This document shows, in pieces, positions 1 through 5,234 of a DNA stretch of 5,234 bases. Position numbers and translations under genes: made by a program. Below the pieces are notes generated by a model, which worked only from the letters and a program-made list of their open reading frames with translations, was not told the DNA's origin and searched no databases. Positions within the stretch are counted from its first letter, which is position 1. Every line of letters begins with the position of its first letter. This DNA is from Actinomycetota bacterium (GTDB lineage: Bacteria > Actinomycetota > Thermoleophilia > Gaiellales > Gaiellaceae), in contig JAFAIV010000037.1 of NCBI GenBank assembly GCA_019236545.1, positions 1 to 5,234 of the forward strand, in the 5' to 3' direction.

Positions 1-1102
1 GCAGAAGGAGGTCGAGCGCGTCCAGGGCGACATCGAGCGGCTGGAGCGGTTCGTGGAGCGGTTCCGCGCCAAGAAGGACAAGGCCAAGCAGGCGCAGGCG
101 AAGCTGACGCAGATCCAGCGGCTCGAGCAGGAGCGCTCGTCGGCCGCCGCGGAGGTCGAGCTGCTGTCCCGCCGCAAGCGCTCGCTCGGCTTCGAGTTCC
201 TCAAGCCGGCCCGGAGCGGCCGCGTCGTCGTCGAGGTGGACGGGCTCGACCTCGTGATCGGCGAGCGCACGCTGCTCCGGGACGCGTCGTTCGCGCTGGA
301 GCGCGGCGAGCACGTCGCGCTCGTCGGGCCGAACGGCTCCGGGAAGACGACGCTGCTGGAGCGGATCGTCAAGGAGCAGGGGATCCGCCTCGGCCACGGC
401 GTCCAGGTCGGCTACTTCTCGCAGCAGGAAGCCGAGCTCGACACGCGCGGCACCGTCCTCCAGTGCGTCCAGACGATGACCGGCCTCTCGCGGCCGGACG
501 CGCAGAGCCTGCTCGGACGGTTCCTCTTCTCCGGCTGGGAGGAGCACGAGAAGCCGGCTGCCGTGCTCTCGGGCGGCGAGCGGCGGCGGCTCGCGCTCGC
601 GGTCACCGTCGCCTCCGGCGCGAACTTCCTCGTCCTCGACGAGCCGACGAACCACCTCGACCTCGAGAGCCGCGAGGCGCTCGAGGCGGCGCTGCTCGCC
701 TTCCCCGGGACGATCCTCCTCGTCTCCCACGACCGCGCGCTGCTCGACGCCGTCGCCGAGCGGACGCTCGCGATCGAGGACGGCGAGCTGCACGGCTACG
801 ACGGCGGCTGGGCCGAGATGCTTCGCCGCCGCGAGGAGCGCGCCGCGCGCGAGGCGCCGCCGCCGGAGCCCGCGAAGCCGAAATCCGCCAAGCCGAGGCC
901 GGCGCCGAGGCCGAAGCGCAGCGAGCTCGACCGCGTCGAGGCGGAGATCGCCGCGCGCGAGGCCGAGGTCGCCCAGCTCGAGGAGAAGCTCGCCGCGGAC
1001 TGGAACGACGTCGACACGCTCGCCGCGCACAGGCGGAGCCGCGACGCGCTCACCGCGCTGCTCGAGCGCTGGGAGGCGCTGTTCGAGGAGGCGCAGGCGT
1101 GA
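1..1102 (+). CDS. ABC-F family ATPase, C-terminal part (5' end outside window)
   Basis: Soluble ABC-F proteins carry two ATPase domains and no membrane segments, and most act on the ribosome as translation factors or antibiotic-protection proteins. The frame is open to the left edge, so the first ATPase domain is missing; 366 residues are visible, counted from base 2. They begin in the charged inter-domain linker (VERFRAKKDKAKQAQ, about residues 18-32), the ribosome-contacting element typical of the family. The second ATPase domain follows: Walker A GPNGSGKTT (109-117), Q-loop glutamine in YFSQQ (about 141), signature LSGGE (189-193), Walker B with LDEPTNHLD (Asp213, catalytic Glu214), and H-loop VSHDR (His243). 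A Pro/Lys/Ala-rich tether (286-306) leads to a C-terminal coiled coil (307-366) as in Uup/YdiF-type members. All ATPase residues are intact. The subfamily cannot be decided from this half, so a resistance role is not claimed. The stop overlaps the next gene by four bases. Confidence 0.93.
   Translation, partial: QKEVERVQGDIERLERFVERFRAKKDKAKQAQAKLTQIQRLEQERSSAAAEVELLSRRKRSLGFEFLKPARSGRVVVEVDGLDLVIGERTLLRDASFALERGEHVALVGPNGSGKTTLLERIVKEQGIRLGHGVQVGYFSQQEAELDTRGTVLQCVQTMTGLSRPDAQSLLGRFLFSGWEEHEKPAAVLSGGERRRLALAVTVASGANFLVLDEPTNHLDLESREALEAALLAFPGTILLVSHDRALLDAVAERTLAIEDGELHGYDGGWAEMLRRREERAAREAPPPEPAKPKSAKPRPAPRPKRSELDRVEAEIAAREAEVAQLEEKLAADWNDVDTLAAHRRSRDALTALLERWEALFEEAQA
1085..1091 (+). promoter_or_regulatory. 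Shine-Dalgarno site of the M20 peptidase
   Basis: GAGGAGG lies inside the last codons of the ABC-F gene and ends seven bases before the GTG at 1099. It is a strong match to the anti-Shine-Dalgarno sequence at near-ideal spacing. It supports GTG 1099 as the real start of the peptidase gene, and it means that gene can be initiated independently as well as by coupling. Confidence 0.7.
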
Positions 1103-2139
1103 TCGAGCTCCTGCGCGAGCTCGTCGAGATCGAGTCGCCGACCGGCGACACGGCGGAGATCCAGGTCCGCGTGGAGCGGGAGCTGCGCGAGCTCGGCGCA
1201 CGCGTCGAGGTGCGAGGCGATCACCTCTACGCCGAGCTCGACGGCGAGGGCGCGCCGCTGCTCCTGCTCGGCCACGTCGACACCGTCTGGCCGCGCGGGA
1301 CGCTCGATCGCCTCCCGTTCCGCGTCGAAGGCGACCGCGCCTACGGCCCCGGCACCTACGACATGAAGGCCGGGCTCGTCATCCTGTTCGAGGGCGTCCG
1401 CCGCGCCCGCACCGTGCGCGCGCTCCGGATCGTCGTCAACGCGGACGAGGAGATCGGCAGCCTCGGCTCCCGGCCGCTGCTCGAGGAAGCGGCGACCGGC
1501 GCGGCCGCCGCCCTCGTCCTCGAGGGCTCGAGCGACCGCGCGCACGTGAAGACCTTCCGCAAGGGCATCGGCCGCTTCCGGCTCCGCGTGCGCGGCCTGG
1601 CAGCCCACGCGTCGACGCCGCAGGAGGGCGTCAGCGCGATCCACGAGCTCGCGCACCAGATCCTCGACCTCTACGACCTTCAGGGCAGCGGCGTCACCGT
1701 CAGCATCGGCACCGTCACGGGCGGGACGCGCGAGAACGTCGTCGCCGCCGAGGCCGAAGCGGTCGTCGACGTGCGCGTGCCGACGCTCGAGGATCGCGAC
1801 CGGCTCGAGGCGGCGCTCGACGAGCTCGGCCCGCATCTCCCGGGCGCCGAGGTGGAGCTGTCGGGCCGCTGGACGCGCCCGCCGCTCGTCTCCACCGAGC
1901 GGACGCAGGTGCTCTTCGAGGCGGCGCGAGAGCACGGCCGCGAGCTGGGGCTGGAGCTGGAGGCGCACGGCGCCGCGGGCGGCTCGGACGGCAACCTCGT
2001 CGGCCACGTCGTCCCGGTCCTCGACGGGCTCGGCGCCGTCGGCGCCGGCGCGCACGCCGACGACGAGCACGTCCTGATCTCCTCGCTCGACGAAAGGGCC
2101 GAGTTGCTGGCCCGGATTCTTCGCGACCCCGGCGTCTGA
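1099..2139 (+). CDS. M20-family zinc metallopeptidase (glutamate carboxypeptidase-like)
   Basis: A 346-residue cytoplasmic-looking protein with no signal peptide. The family uses two zinc ions to hydrolyse amide bonds of small substrates such as peptides or N-acyl amino acids. The full metal and catalytic set is visible: GHVDTV (ligand His59, Asp61), GPGTYDMKAG (bridging Asp88), NADEEIGS (catalytic Glu117, ligand Glu118), LEGSS (Glu142) and GAGAHADDEHV (His319). The lid/dimerisation domain lies between, with AAHAST (His170), an Asn in GGTRENVV (about 213) and the conserved Arg226 in DVRVP. The order and the GPG..D/DEE wording resemble carboxypeptidase G2 more than DapE or ArgE, but the substrate cannot be read from sequence. 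The start is GTG 1099, overlapping the upstream stop as GTGA with a good ribosome site; the frame upstream of it is only a shadow of the ABC-F gene. Translation is probably coupled to ABC-F, though no functional link is evident. Confidence 0.92.
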   Translation: MIELLRELVEIESPTGDTAEIQVRVERELRELGARVEVRGDHLYAELDGEGAPLLLLGHVDTVWPRGTLDRLPFRVEGDRAYGPGTYDMKAGLVILFEGVRRARTVRALRIVVNADEEIGSLGSRPLLEEAATGAAAALVLEGSSDRAHVKTFRKGIGRFRLRVRGLAAHASTPQEGVSAIHELAHQILDLYDLQGSGVTVSIGTVTGGTRENVVAAEAEAVVDVRVPTLEDRDRLEAALDELGPHLPGAEVELSGRWTRPPLVSTERTQVLFEAAREHGRELGLELEAHGAAGGSDGNLVGHVVPVLDGLGAVGAGAHADDEHVLISSLDERAELLARILRDPGV

Positions 2140-2144
2140 GCCGG

Positions 2145-2150
2145 TAGCCT
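2145..2150 (+). promoter_or_regulatory. Possible -10 element of a leaderless promoter
   Basis: TAGCCT fits the actinobacterial -10 pattern TANNNT and ends six bases before the GTG at 2157, the distance expected if transcription begins at the start codon. No convincing -35 is present (CGCGAC sits at the matching place). The same TAG is an in-frame stop for the downstream gene, so part of the match may be coincidence. This is inference from position and consensus only. Confidence 0.3.
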
Positions 2151-2156
2151 CAGAGG

Positions 2157-2849
2157 GTGGCACGCGCTTTCGTCCTGCTCTCGCTCTCGGCGGCGGTCGC
2201 CGCGCCGAGCGCGCTCGCGGCCCAGACGCCCGCCGCCTTCAGCGTCGCGGTGCACGCCGCGGCGAAGGAGCAGCAGTCCGTCCACTACGTCAGCCACTCG
2301 AAGACCTCGAAGATGGAGGTCACGATCGTGGCCGACTCGGCGAAGGAGGAGGGGATCCAGCAGATCACGATCCACTCCGGCGCGAAGTCCGGCCACGCGA
2401 CCGTGATCGTCTCCGGCGGGGTCGCGTACCTCCGCGGCGACACCTTCGCGCTCAACCGCTTCCTCGGCTTCAAGACGACCGCCTCGATCGACTACGCCGG
2501 CCAGTGGATGCGCATCCCGCCCACGAGCGCCGCGTACGTCCCGATCGCCGCCGCCGTCACGCTCGGCTCCGCGATCGACGAGCTCGGCCCGCAGGGGACG
2601 CTCTCCTATGTGAAGGCGTCCGGCCTGCGCGGCGTCCGGGGCACGATCGTCCAGAAGGGCGTCCGCATCGTCGACACGCTCTACGCGCGCTCGAGCGGCA
2701 CGCCTCTGCCCGTGCGCGAGGTCGTCACGCGGCCCGGCGTCGTGGCGACGAACGACCTCAGCGGCTGGAACGAGCCGGTGCACGTGACGGTGCCGACGAA
2801 GACGGTGCCGATCTCGACCGTGCTCAAGGCCGGCGGCCCGTCGGCGTAG
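2157..2849 (+). CDS. Secreted LppX/LprG-like beta-sheet protein
   Basis: A 230-residue exported protein. Residues 1-21 form a signal peptide: Arg3, then a hydrophobic Ala/Leu/Val run ending in ALA before AQTP, so signal peptidase I cleavage after residue 21 is likely. There is no lipobox and no cysteine anywhere, so it should be released or held non-covalently, unlike the mycobacterial lipoproteins it resembles. The mature part looks like the LppX/LprAFG half-barrel: alternating beta strands (about 41-115), GQWMRIP (115-121), a helical middle (about 124-145), then the typical ending TLYARSSGTPLPVREVV (174-190) and SGWNEPVHVTVP (202-213). Relatives bind or carry lipids at the envelope; that role here is inferred from pattern, not shown. 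The start is forced: TAG at 2145 closes the frame upstream, and the next ATG (Met53) would remove the signal peptide. AGAGG touches the GTG directly, too close for a normal ribosome site, which hints at leaderless initiation. Confidence 0.8.
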   Translation: MARAFVLLSLSAAVAAPSALAAQTPAAFSVAVHAAAKEQQSVHYVSHSKTSKMEVTIVADSAKEEGIQQITIHSGAKSGHATVIVSGGVAYLRGDTFALNRFLGFKTTASIDYAGQWMRIPPTSAAYVPIAAAVTLGSAIDELGPQGTLSYVKASGLRGVRGTIVQKGVRIVDTLYARSSGTPLPVREVVTRPGVVATNDLSGWNEPVHVTVPTKTVPISTVLKAGGPSA

Positions 2850-2852
2850 CTA
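2847..2852. other. Abutting convergent stop codons (TAGCTA)
   Basis: The TAG of the rightward LppX-like gene (2847-2849) is followed at once by the reverse complement of the TAG of the leftward acetyltransferase gene (2850-2852), forming a palindrome. There is no intergenic base between the two transcription blocks, so any terminator must lie within the opposite coding sequence. Confidence 0.95.
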
Positions 2853-3302
2853 GAGCGTCTTCTCGAAGCAGCGGCTGACGGCCTGGCCGGCGTACGGGCC
2901 GTAGCAGGGGATCGGCGCGTAGCCGAACGACGCGTAGAGCCCGATCGCCGCTTCCTGAGCTGTTCCGGTCTCGAGCACGAGGCCCTGGTAGCCGAGCGCT
3001 CGCGCCTCCGCCTCGAGCGCCACGAGCAGCTCTCGCCCGATGCCGCGGCCGCGCGCCTCCGGGACGACGTACATCCGCTTCAGCTCGCCGCGCGTCTCGT
3101 CGAAGCGGGCGACGCCGCCGCAGCCGAGCGGTGCGCCGTCCTCCGCCCGCGCGACGAGGAAGACGCCGTCCGGCGGCTCGAACATCGCGCCGACGCGCAC
3201 GGGGCCGATGTCGCCGCGGCCGTCGATCCCGCGCAGCTCGGCCTGCTGCGCCTGGGCGAGCGCCTGCGCGTCGGCCGACTCGAACGGCTCGCGGGAGATC
3301 AC
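2850..3302 (-). CDS. GNAT-family N-acetyltransferase
   Basis: A 150-residue single-domain protein, the usual GNAT size. The family transfers an acetyl group from acetyl-CoA to an amine on a small molecule or protein. Visible features are the strand FLVARAEDGAPLGCGGVARF (48-67), motif A with ELKRMYVVPEARGRGIG (73-89), whose RGRGIG matches the acetyl-CoA pyrophosphate loop R/Q-x-x-G-x-G, the following helix to about residue 103, and motif B with LVLETGTAQEAAIGLYASFGY (108-128). The ending YGPYAGQAVSRCFEKTL is typical of a common bacterial subgroup. The start is taken as GTG 3302, which forms GTGA with the stop of the SnoaL-like gene; an open extension to 3449 reads as arginine-rich shadow of that gene. 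The ribosome site is weak (GAGCGG, about eight bases away), so expression probably depends on coupling. It is the last gene of the leftward operon. The substrate is unknown. Confidence 0.88.
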   Translation of the reverse strand: MISREPFESADAQALAQAQQAELRGIDGRGDIGPVRVGAMFEPPDGVFLVARAEDGAPLGCGGVARFDETRGELKRMYVVPEARGRGIGRELLVALEAEARALGYQGLVLETGTAQEAAIGLYASFGYAPIPCYGPYAGQAVSRCFEKTL

Positions 3303-3688
3303 GACCAGAACCGCTCGAAGGCGGAGTCGAGCGGCACGGCGGTGACCTCCTGCCAGAAGCCGTCCGCGCAACGGATCACGAGGGCCTGCTCGACGTCGAG
3401 CTCGACGCCGTTCCGCGTTCCCATCGCGCGGTAGATCGCGACCGCCCAATCGTCGTCCGCGAAGACCGTGTGCAGCCGGCTGCGGTAGGTGCCGCCGGTC
3501 TCGAGGCCGGTGCGGCGAAGGAACTCCATCACCTCGACCCGGCCGTGGTATTCGCCGGACATGACCGTGTTGCCGGGGACGCGCCAGACGATGTCGCGCG
3601 AGAACGCCGCCGCGATCGCCTTCGGGTCGCGCCCGAACGCGGCGAAGACGCGCCGGGTCAGCGCGGCGTTCGGATGCTCCTCGCTCAC
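3299..3688 (-). CDS. SnoaL/NTF2-like small protein
   Basis: A 129-residue protein of the SnoaL-like branch of the NTF2 superfamily, cone-shaped alpha+beta barrels that act as small enzymes (isomerases, hydrolases, cyclases) or ligand binders. Diagnostic features are the N-terminal helix HPNAALTRRVFAAFG (5-19), the segment DIVWRVPGNTVMSGEYHGR (32-50) with the pocket-lining W-x-V-P-G-N pattern, VEVMEFLRRTG (51-61), the strand HTVFADDDWAVAIYRA (73-88), and the C-terminal VEQALVIRCADGFWQEV (99-115) ending DSAFERFWS. Length and segment order match single-domain members. The start is GTG 3688, overlapping the response-regulator stop as GTGA; no good ribosome site precedes it, so coupling is likely. 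It lies between an ANTAR regulator and an acetyltransferase. No catalytic reaction can be assigned; a ligand-sensing role in the circuit is speculation. Confidence 0.85.
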   Translation of the reverse strand: MSEEHPNAALTRRVFAAFGRDPKAIAAAFSRDIVWRVPGNTVMSGEYHGRVEVMEFLRRTGLETGGTYRSRLHTVFADDDWAVAIYRAMGTRNGVELDVEQALVIRCADGFWQEVTAVPLDSAFERFWS

Positions 3689-4254
3689 TCGCCGTCGAGG
3701 GTCGCGACGACGGCCTCCGCGATCACGCGGATCGGCCGGCCCGACGCCTGGCTCGCCTTGCGCAGCCGCGCGAAGGCGTCCTGCTCGCTCAGGCCGTCCT
3801 TCGCCATCAGCAGGCCCTTCGCGCGCTCGATCACCTTCCGCGCCGCGAGCGCCTCCGACAGCGACTCGGCCTCCTCGCGCACGGCCTGCAGCTCCTCGTG
3901 CCGAGCCCGCGCGGTCGCGATCGCCGGCAGGAGGTCCTGCTCGCGGAACGGCTTGACGAGGTAGCCGAAGACGCCGGCCTCGATCGCGCGGGAGACGAGC
4001 TCCTCCTGCCCGTAGGCGGTGAGCATCACGATCGGGATCGGGCGCTCGTCGAGGATCTTCCGCGCCGCCTCGATCCCGTCGAGCTTCGGCATCTTCACGT
4101 CCATCACGGCCAGGTCGGGCTGCTCGGAGCGTGCGAGGGCCACCGCCTCCTCGCCGTCCTTCGCCTCGGCGCAGACCTCGAAGCCGGCGCGCTCCAACAG
4201 GTCGCGCAGGTCGAGGCGGATGATCGTCTCGTCCTCGGCCACGAGGATCCTCAC
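3685..4254 (-). CDS. ANTAR-domain response regulator (PdtaR-like)
   Basis: A 189-residue response regulator predicted to control gene expression at the RNA level. The receiver domain (about 1-115) has acidic Glu7/Asp8, phospho-acceptor Asp52 in VMDVKMPKLDG, Thr79 in MLTAYG, Tyr98 and Lys101 in GYLVKPF: the complete switch set. A charged helical linker (114-138, RARHEELQAVREEAESL) leads to the ANTAR domain (about 136-183): LAARKVIERAKGLLM, GLSEQDAFARLRKAS and IRVIAEAVV. ANTAR domains bind paired hexaloop RNA hairpins and prevent transcription termination (AmiR, NasR, EutV, Rv1626/PdtaR). The protein has no DNA-binding domain. Its start GTG 4254 overlaps the kinase stop as GTGA and begins exactly at the receiver fold (MRILVAEDE). 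The adjacent HisKA_2 kinase is its presumed phosphodonor. No target hairpins were recognised in the window. Confidence 0.94.
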   Translation of the reverse strand: MRILVAEDETIIRLDLRDLLERAGFEVCAEAKDGEEAVALARSEQPDLAVMDVKMPKLDGIEAARKILDERPIPIVMLTAYGQEELVSRAIEAGVFGYLVKPFREQDLLPAIATARARHEELQAVREEAESLSEALAARKVIERAKGLLMAKDGLSEQDAFARLRKASQASGRPIRVIAEAVVATLDGE

Positions 4255-5234
4255 GCCGGGAACACCACCTCGGCCCGCGGGCCGGAAAGCTCGAACGATC
4301 CCTGGAGCTCGTCGGAGACGAGGGCCCGCACGATGGACAGGCCGGTGCCGTCGTGCGCGCCGTCAGCGCCCGTGCCCTCGTCCGCGATTGCGAGGACGAC
4401 GTCGCCGTTGCGGCGGCCGAGCTCGATCCGCACCGCGCCCGCCCCGTGCTCCAACGCGTTCTGGAGCAGCTCCGAGAAGACGAGGGCGAGCGCGGTGGCG
4501 CGGTTGCCGGCGAGCTGGACCTGCTCCAGGCGCGCCTGCACGTCGCGGCCGCCGCCGATCCCCTGCACGAGCATCGAGCGCAGGCGATCGATCAGCTCGG
4601 AGAGCTCGACGTCGTCCTCGCGCTGCTCCGTGAGCGCCTCGTGGACGGCCGCGATGGCGAGGATCCGGTTGACCGAGTGCTCGAGCGCCTCGCGCGGGTC
4701 GACCTCGTCCGCGCGCGCCTGCAGGCGCAGGAGCGACGCGACGGTCTGGAGGTTGTTCTTGACGCGGTGGTGGATCTCCTGGGCGAGCACGCCGCGCATG
4801 ACCGCGCGCCCGTGCTCGAGCGCGACGGCGGCGTGGTGGGCGATCGCCTCCAGCAGCGCGCGGTCGTCGTCCGAGAACGGCGTGTCCTTGTCGGCCACGA
4901 GCTCGCCGATCACGCGCCGCTTCCAGCGCAGCGGCGTGCGGACGGCGTGCGCCCCGGCGCGGCCCTCCGGCCAGGCGATGCGGCCATCCTCGAGGACGAG
5001 CGCAGCGCCGGTCGCGTGCACAGCCTCCATCGTCGTCCTCACGATCGCCTCGAGCGACTCCTCGAGGTAGAGCGACTCCGACACCGCCTCCGAGATCCGC
5101 GCCAGCGCCTCCAGCTCGGCGACCCGCCGCTGCGCCTGCGCGTAGATCTGCGCGTGGACGATCGACTGCGCGACCTGGTCGGCGATCGCCTCCAGCAGCT
5201 CGATCTCGTCGCGGCGGAACTCGCGCGGGCGCAG
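4251..5234 (-). CDS. Sensor histidine kinase, HisKA_2 type with GAF domains (PdtaS-like; 5' end outside window)
   Basis: The frame is open to the right edge, giving 327 visible residues with the true N-terminus outside; GTG 5084 is internal. Residues 1-31 are the end of a first GAF domain (FRRDEIELLEAIADQVAQSI). A helical linker (32-60, with AELEALARISEAV) leads to a second, short GAF-like domain (about 60-145). Next comes the HisKA_2 phospho-acceptor motif EIHHRVKNNLQTV; the histidine next to Arg, His156, is the likely phosphorylation site. The HATPase_c domain has the N box ELLQNALEH (Asn259), G1 box DEGTG (Asp285) and G2 box GTGLS (around Gly296), then ends at FPA. All kinase residues are intact, and no membrane segment is seen in this part. 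The architecture resembles actinobacterial PdtaS, a cytosolic kinase for an ANTAR regulator, and the next gene encodes such a regulator with a GTGA overlap. The sensed signal is unknown. Confidence 0.93.
   Translation of the reverse strand: MRPREFRRDEIELLEAIADQVAQSIVHAQIYAQAQRRVAELEALARISEAVSESLYLEESLEAIVRTTMEAVHATGAALVLEDGRIAWPEGRAGAHAVRTPLRWKRRVIGELVADKDTPFSDDDRALLEAIAHHAAVALEHGRAVMRGVLAQEIHHRVKNNLQTVASLLRLQARADEVDPREALEHSVNRILAIAAVHEALTEQREDDVELSELIDRLRSMLVQGIGGGRDVQARLEQVQLAGNRATALALVFSELLQNALEHGAGAVRIELGRRNGDVVLAIADEGTGADGAHDGTGLSIVRALVSDELQGSFELSGPRAEVVFPA
4265..4271 (-). promoter_or_regulatory. Shine-Dalgarno site of the ANTAR regulator
   Basis: On the minus strand GAGGTGG lies within the last codons of the kinase gene, ten bases upstream of the GTG at 4254. 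It is a reasonable ribosome site and supports that start. It is the only clear ribosome site among the three overlapped starts of the leftward operon. Confidence 0.5.
4839..4857. repeat. 19-base direct repeat, copy 1 (second GAF domain)
   Basis: This stretch, beginning GGCGATCGCC, is identical to 5181-5199. Both copies lie in the kinase gene 342 bases (114 codons) apart and in frame, encoding the same LLEAIA segment of the final GAF helix with identical codons. Shared GAF ancestry plus codon bias explains it. It marks the repeat period of the tandem GAF domains and is not a mobile element. Confidence 0.8.
5181..5199. repeat. 19-base direct repeat, copy 2 (first GAF domain)
   Basis: This is the second copy of the repeat at 4839-4857, located in the last helix of the first GAF domain near the right edge. 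Both copies contain the palindrome GCGATCGC. Confidence 0.8.

Noticed and set aside
53..55. GTG at 53 as the start of the ABC-F gene
   Set aside because: The frame is open to the left edge with linker-like charged helix sequence, and the second ATPase domain follows at once; the protein is cut, not short.
463..1098. N-terminal extension of the M20 peptidase in the same open frame
   Set aside because: The translation is extremely Arg/Ala-rich and lies wholly over the well-supported ABC-F coding sequence in another frame; peptidase homology begins at GTG 1099, which has a good ribosome site.
2140..2156. ANTAR target (paired hexaloop hairpins) before the LppX-like gene
   Set aside because: The gap is only 17 bases and cannot hold two stem-loops; none was recognised elsewhere in the window, where non-coding space is essentially absent.
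796..2163. Long antisense open frame (455 codons) opposite the ABC-F and M20 genes
   Set aside because: It has Ala/Arg/Asp/Glu-rich low-complexity composition and no recognisable motif, and it mirrors a gene with a complete catalytic set. Such shadows are normal in high-GC DNA.
1680..2783. Antisense open frame of 367 codons opposite the M20 and LppX-like genes
   Set aside because: It has biased composition (Arg/Asp/Gly, then Ser/Pro runs) and no domain, and it lies opposite two better-supported genes.
2826..2900. Intrinsic terminator hairpins at the convergent junction
   Set aside because: Inverted repeats such as GGCC-GGC-GGCC and CTTC-TC-GAAG have stems of only four to five pairs or two-base loops, and none is followed by a T-rich tract.
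3303..3449. Longer acetyltransferase beginning at 3449 (199 residues)
   Set aside because: The extra 49 residues are arginine-rich, resemble no GNAT N-terminus, and overlap the SnoaL-like gene in another frame; GTG 3302 gives the standard 150-residue length and the GTGA junction.
3131..5070. Several long plus-strand open frames over the leftward operon (3131-3964, 3489-3956, 3898-5070, 4019-4633)
   Set aside because: They are all Arg/Ser/Pro/Ala-rich shadows of the SnoaL-like, response-regulator and kinase genes, without motifs or ribosome sites.
5082..5084. GTG at 5084 as the kinase start
   Set aside because: The same frame stays open to the window edge and encodes the end of a first GAF domain plus a linker helix, so the gene begins outside the window.

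Overview
The window looks like ordinary, gene-dense chromosome from a high-GC actinobacterium. The GC content is very high by eye (not counted), codon third positions are almost all G or C, and every visible start codon is GTG. A two-component pair with a HisKA_2-type kinase and an ANTAR response regulator (PdtaS/PdtaR-like) also points to Actinobacteria. My guess is a Thermoleophilia-type lineage (Gaiellales/Solirubrobacterales), but that rests on general resemblance, not a search. No RNA genes, mobile elements, CRISPR arrays or origins were seen. There is no gene-free stretch longer than 17 bases.

The rightward block (1-2849) holds three genes. The first is the C-terminal part of an ABC-F family ATPase, cut by the left edge. 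The second is an M20-family zinc metallopeptidase of the glutamate carboxypeptidase type, overlapping the ABC-F stop by GTGA. The third, 17 bases later, is a secreted LppX/LprG-like beta-sheet protein without a lipobox, whose GTG start appears leaderless or nearly so.

The leftward block (2850-5234, minus strand) is a tightly overlapped operon. In transcription order it encodes a sensor histidine kinase (two GAF-like segments, HisKA_2, HATPase; cut by the right edge), an ANTAR response regulator, a SnoaL/NTF2-like small protein, and a GNAT acetyltransferase. Each of its three junctions is a 4-base GTGA overlap, so the four products are probably translationally coupled. The kinase would phosphorylate the regulator at Asp52, and the regulator would act on RNA through its ANTAR domain. 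The roles of the SnoaL-like and GNAT proteins in this circuit are unknown.

The two blocks converge with no gap. The two TAG stops abut as the palindrome TAGCTA at 2847-2852, and no clear intrinsic terminator is visible. The most notable points are the kinase-regulator-SnoaL-GNAT cassette, the all-GTG/GTGA architecture, the compact second GAF domain, and the possible leaderless promoter at 2145-2150.
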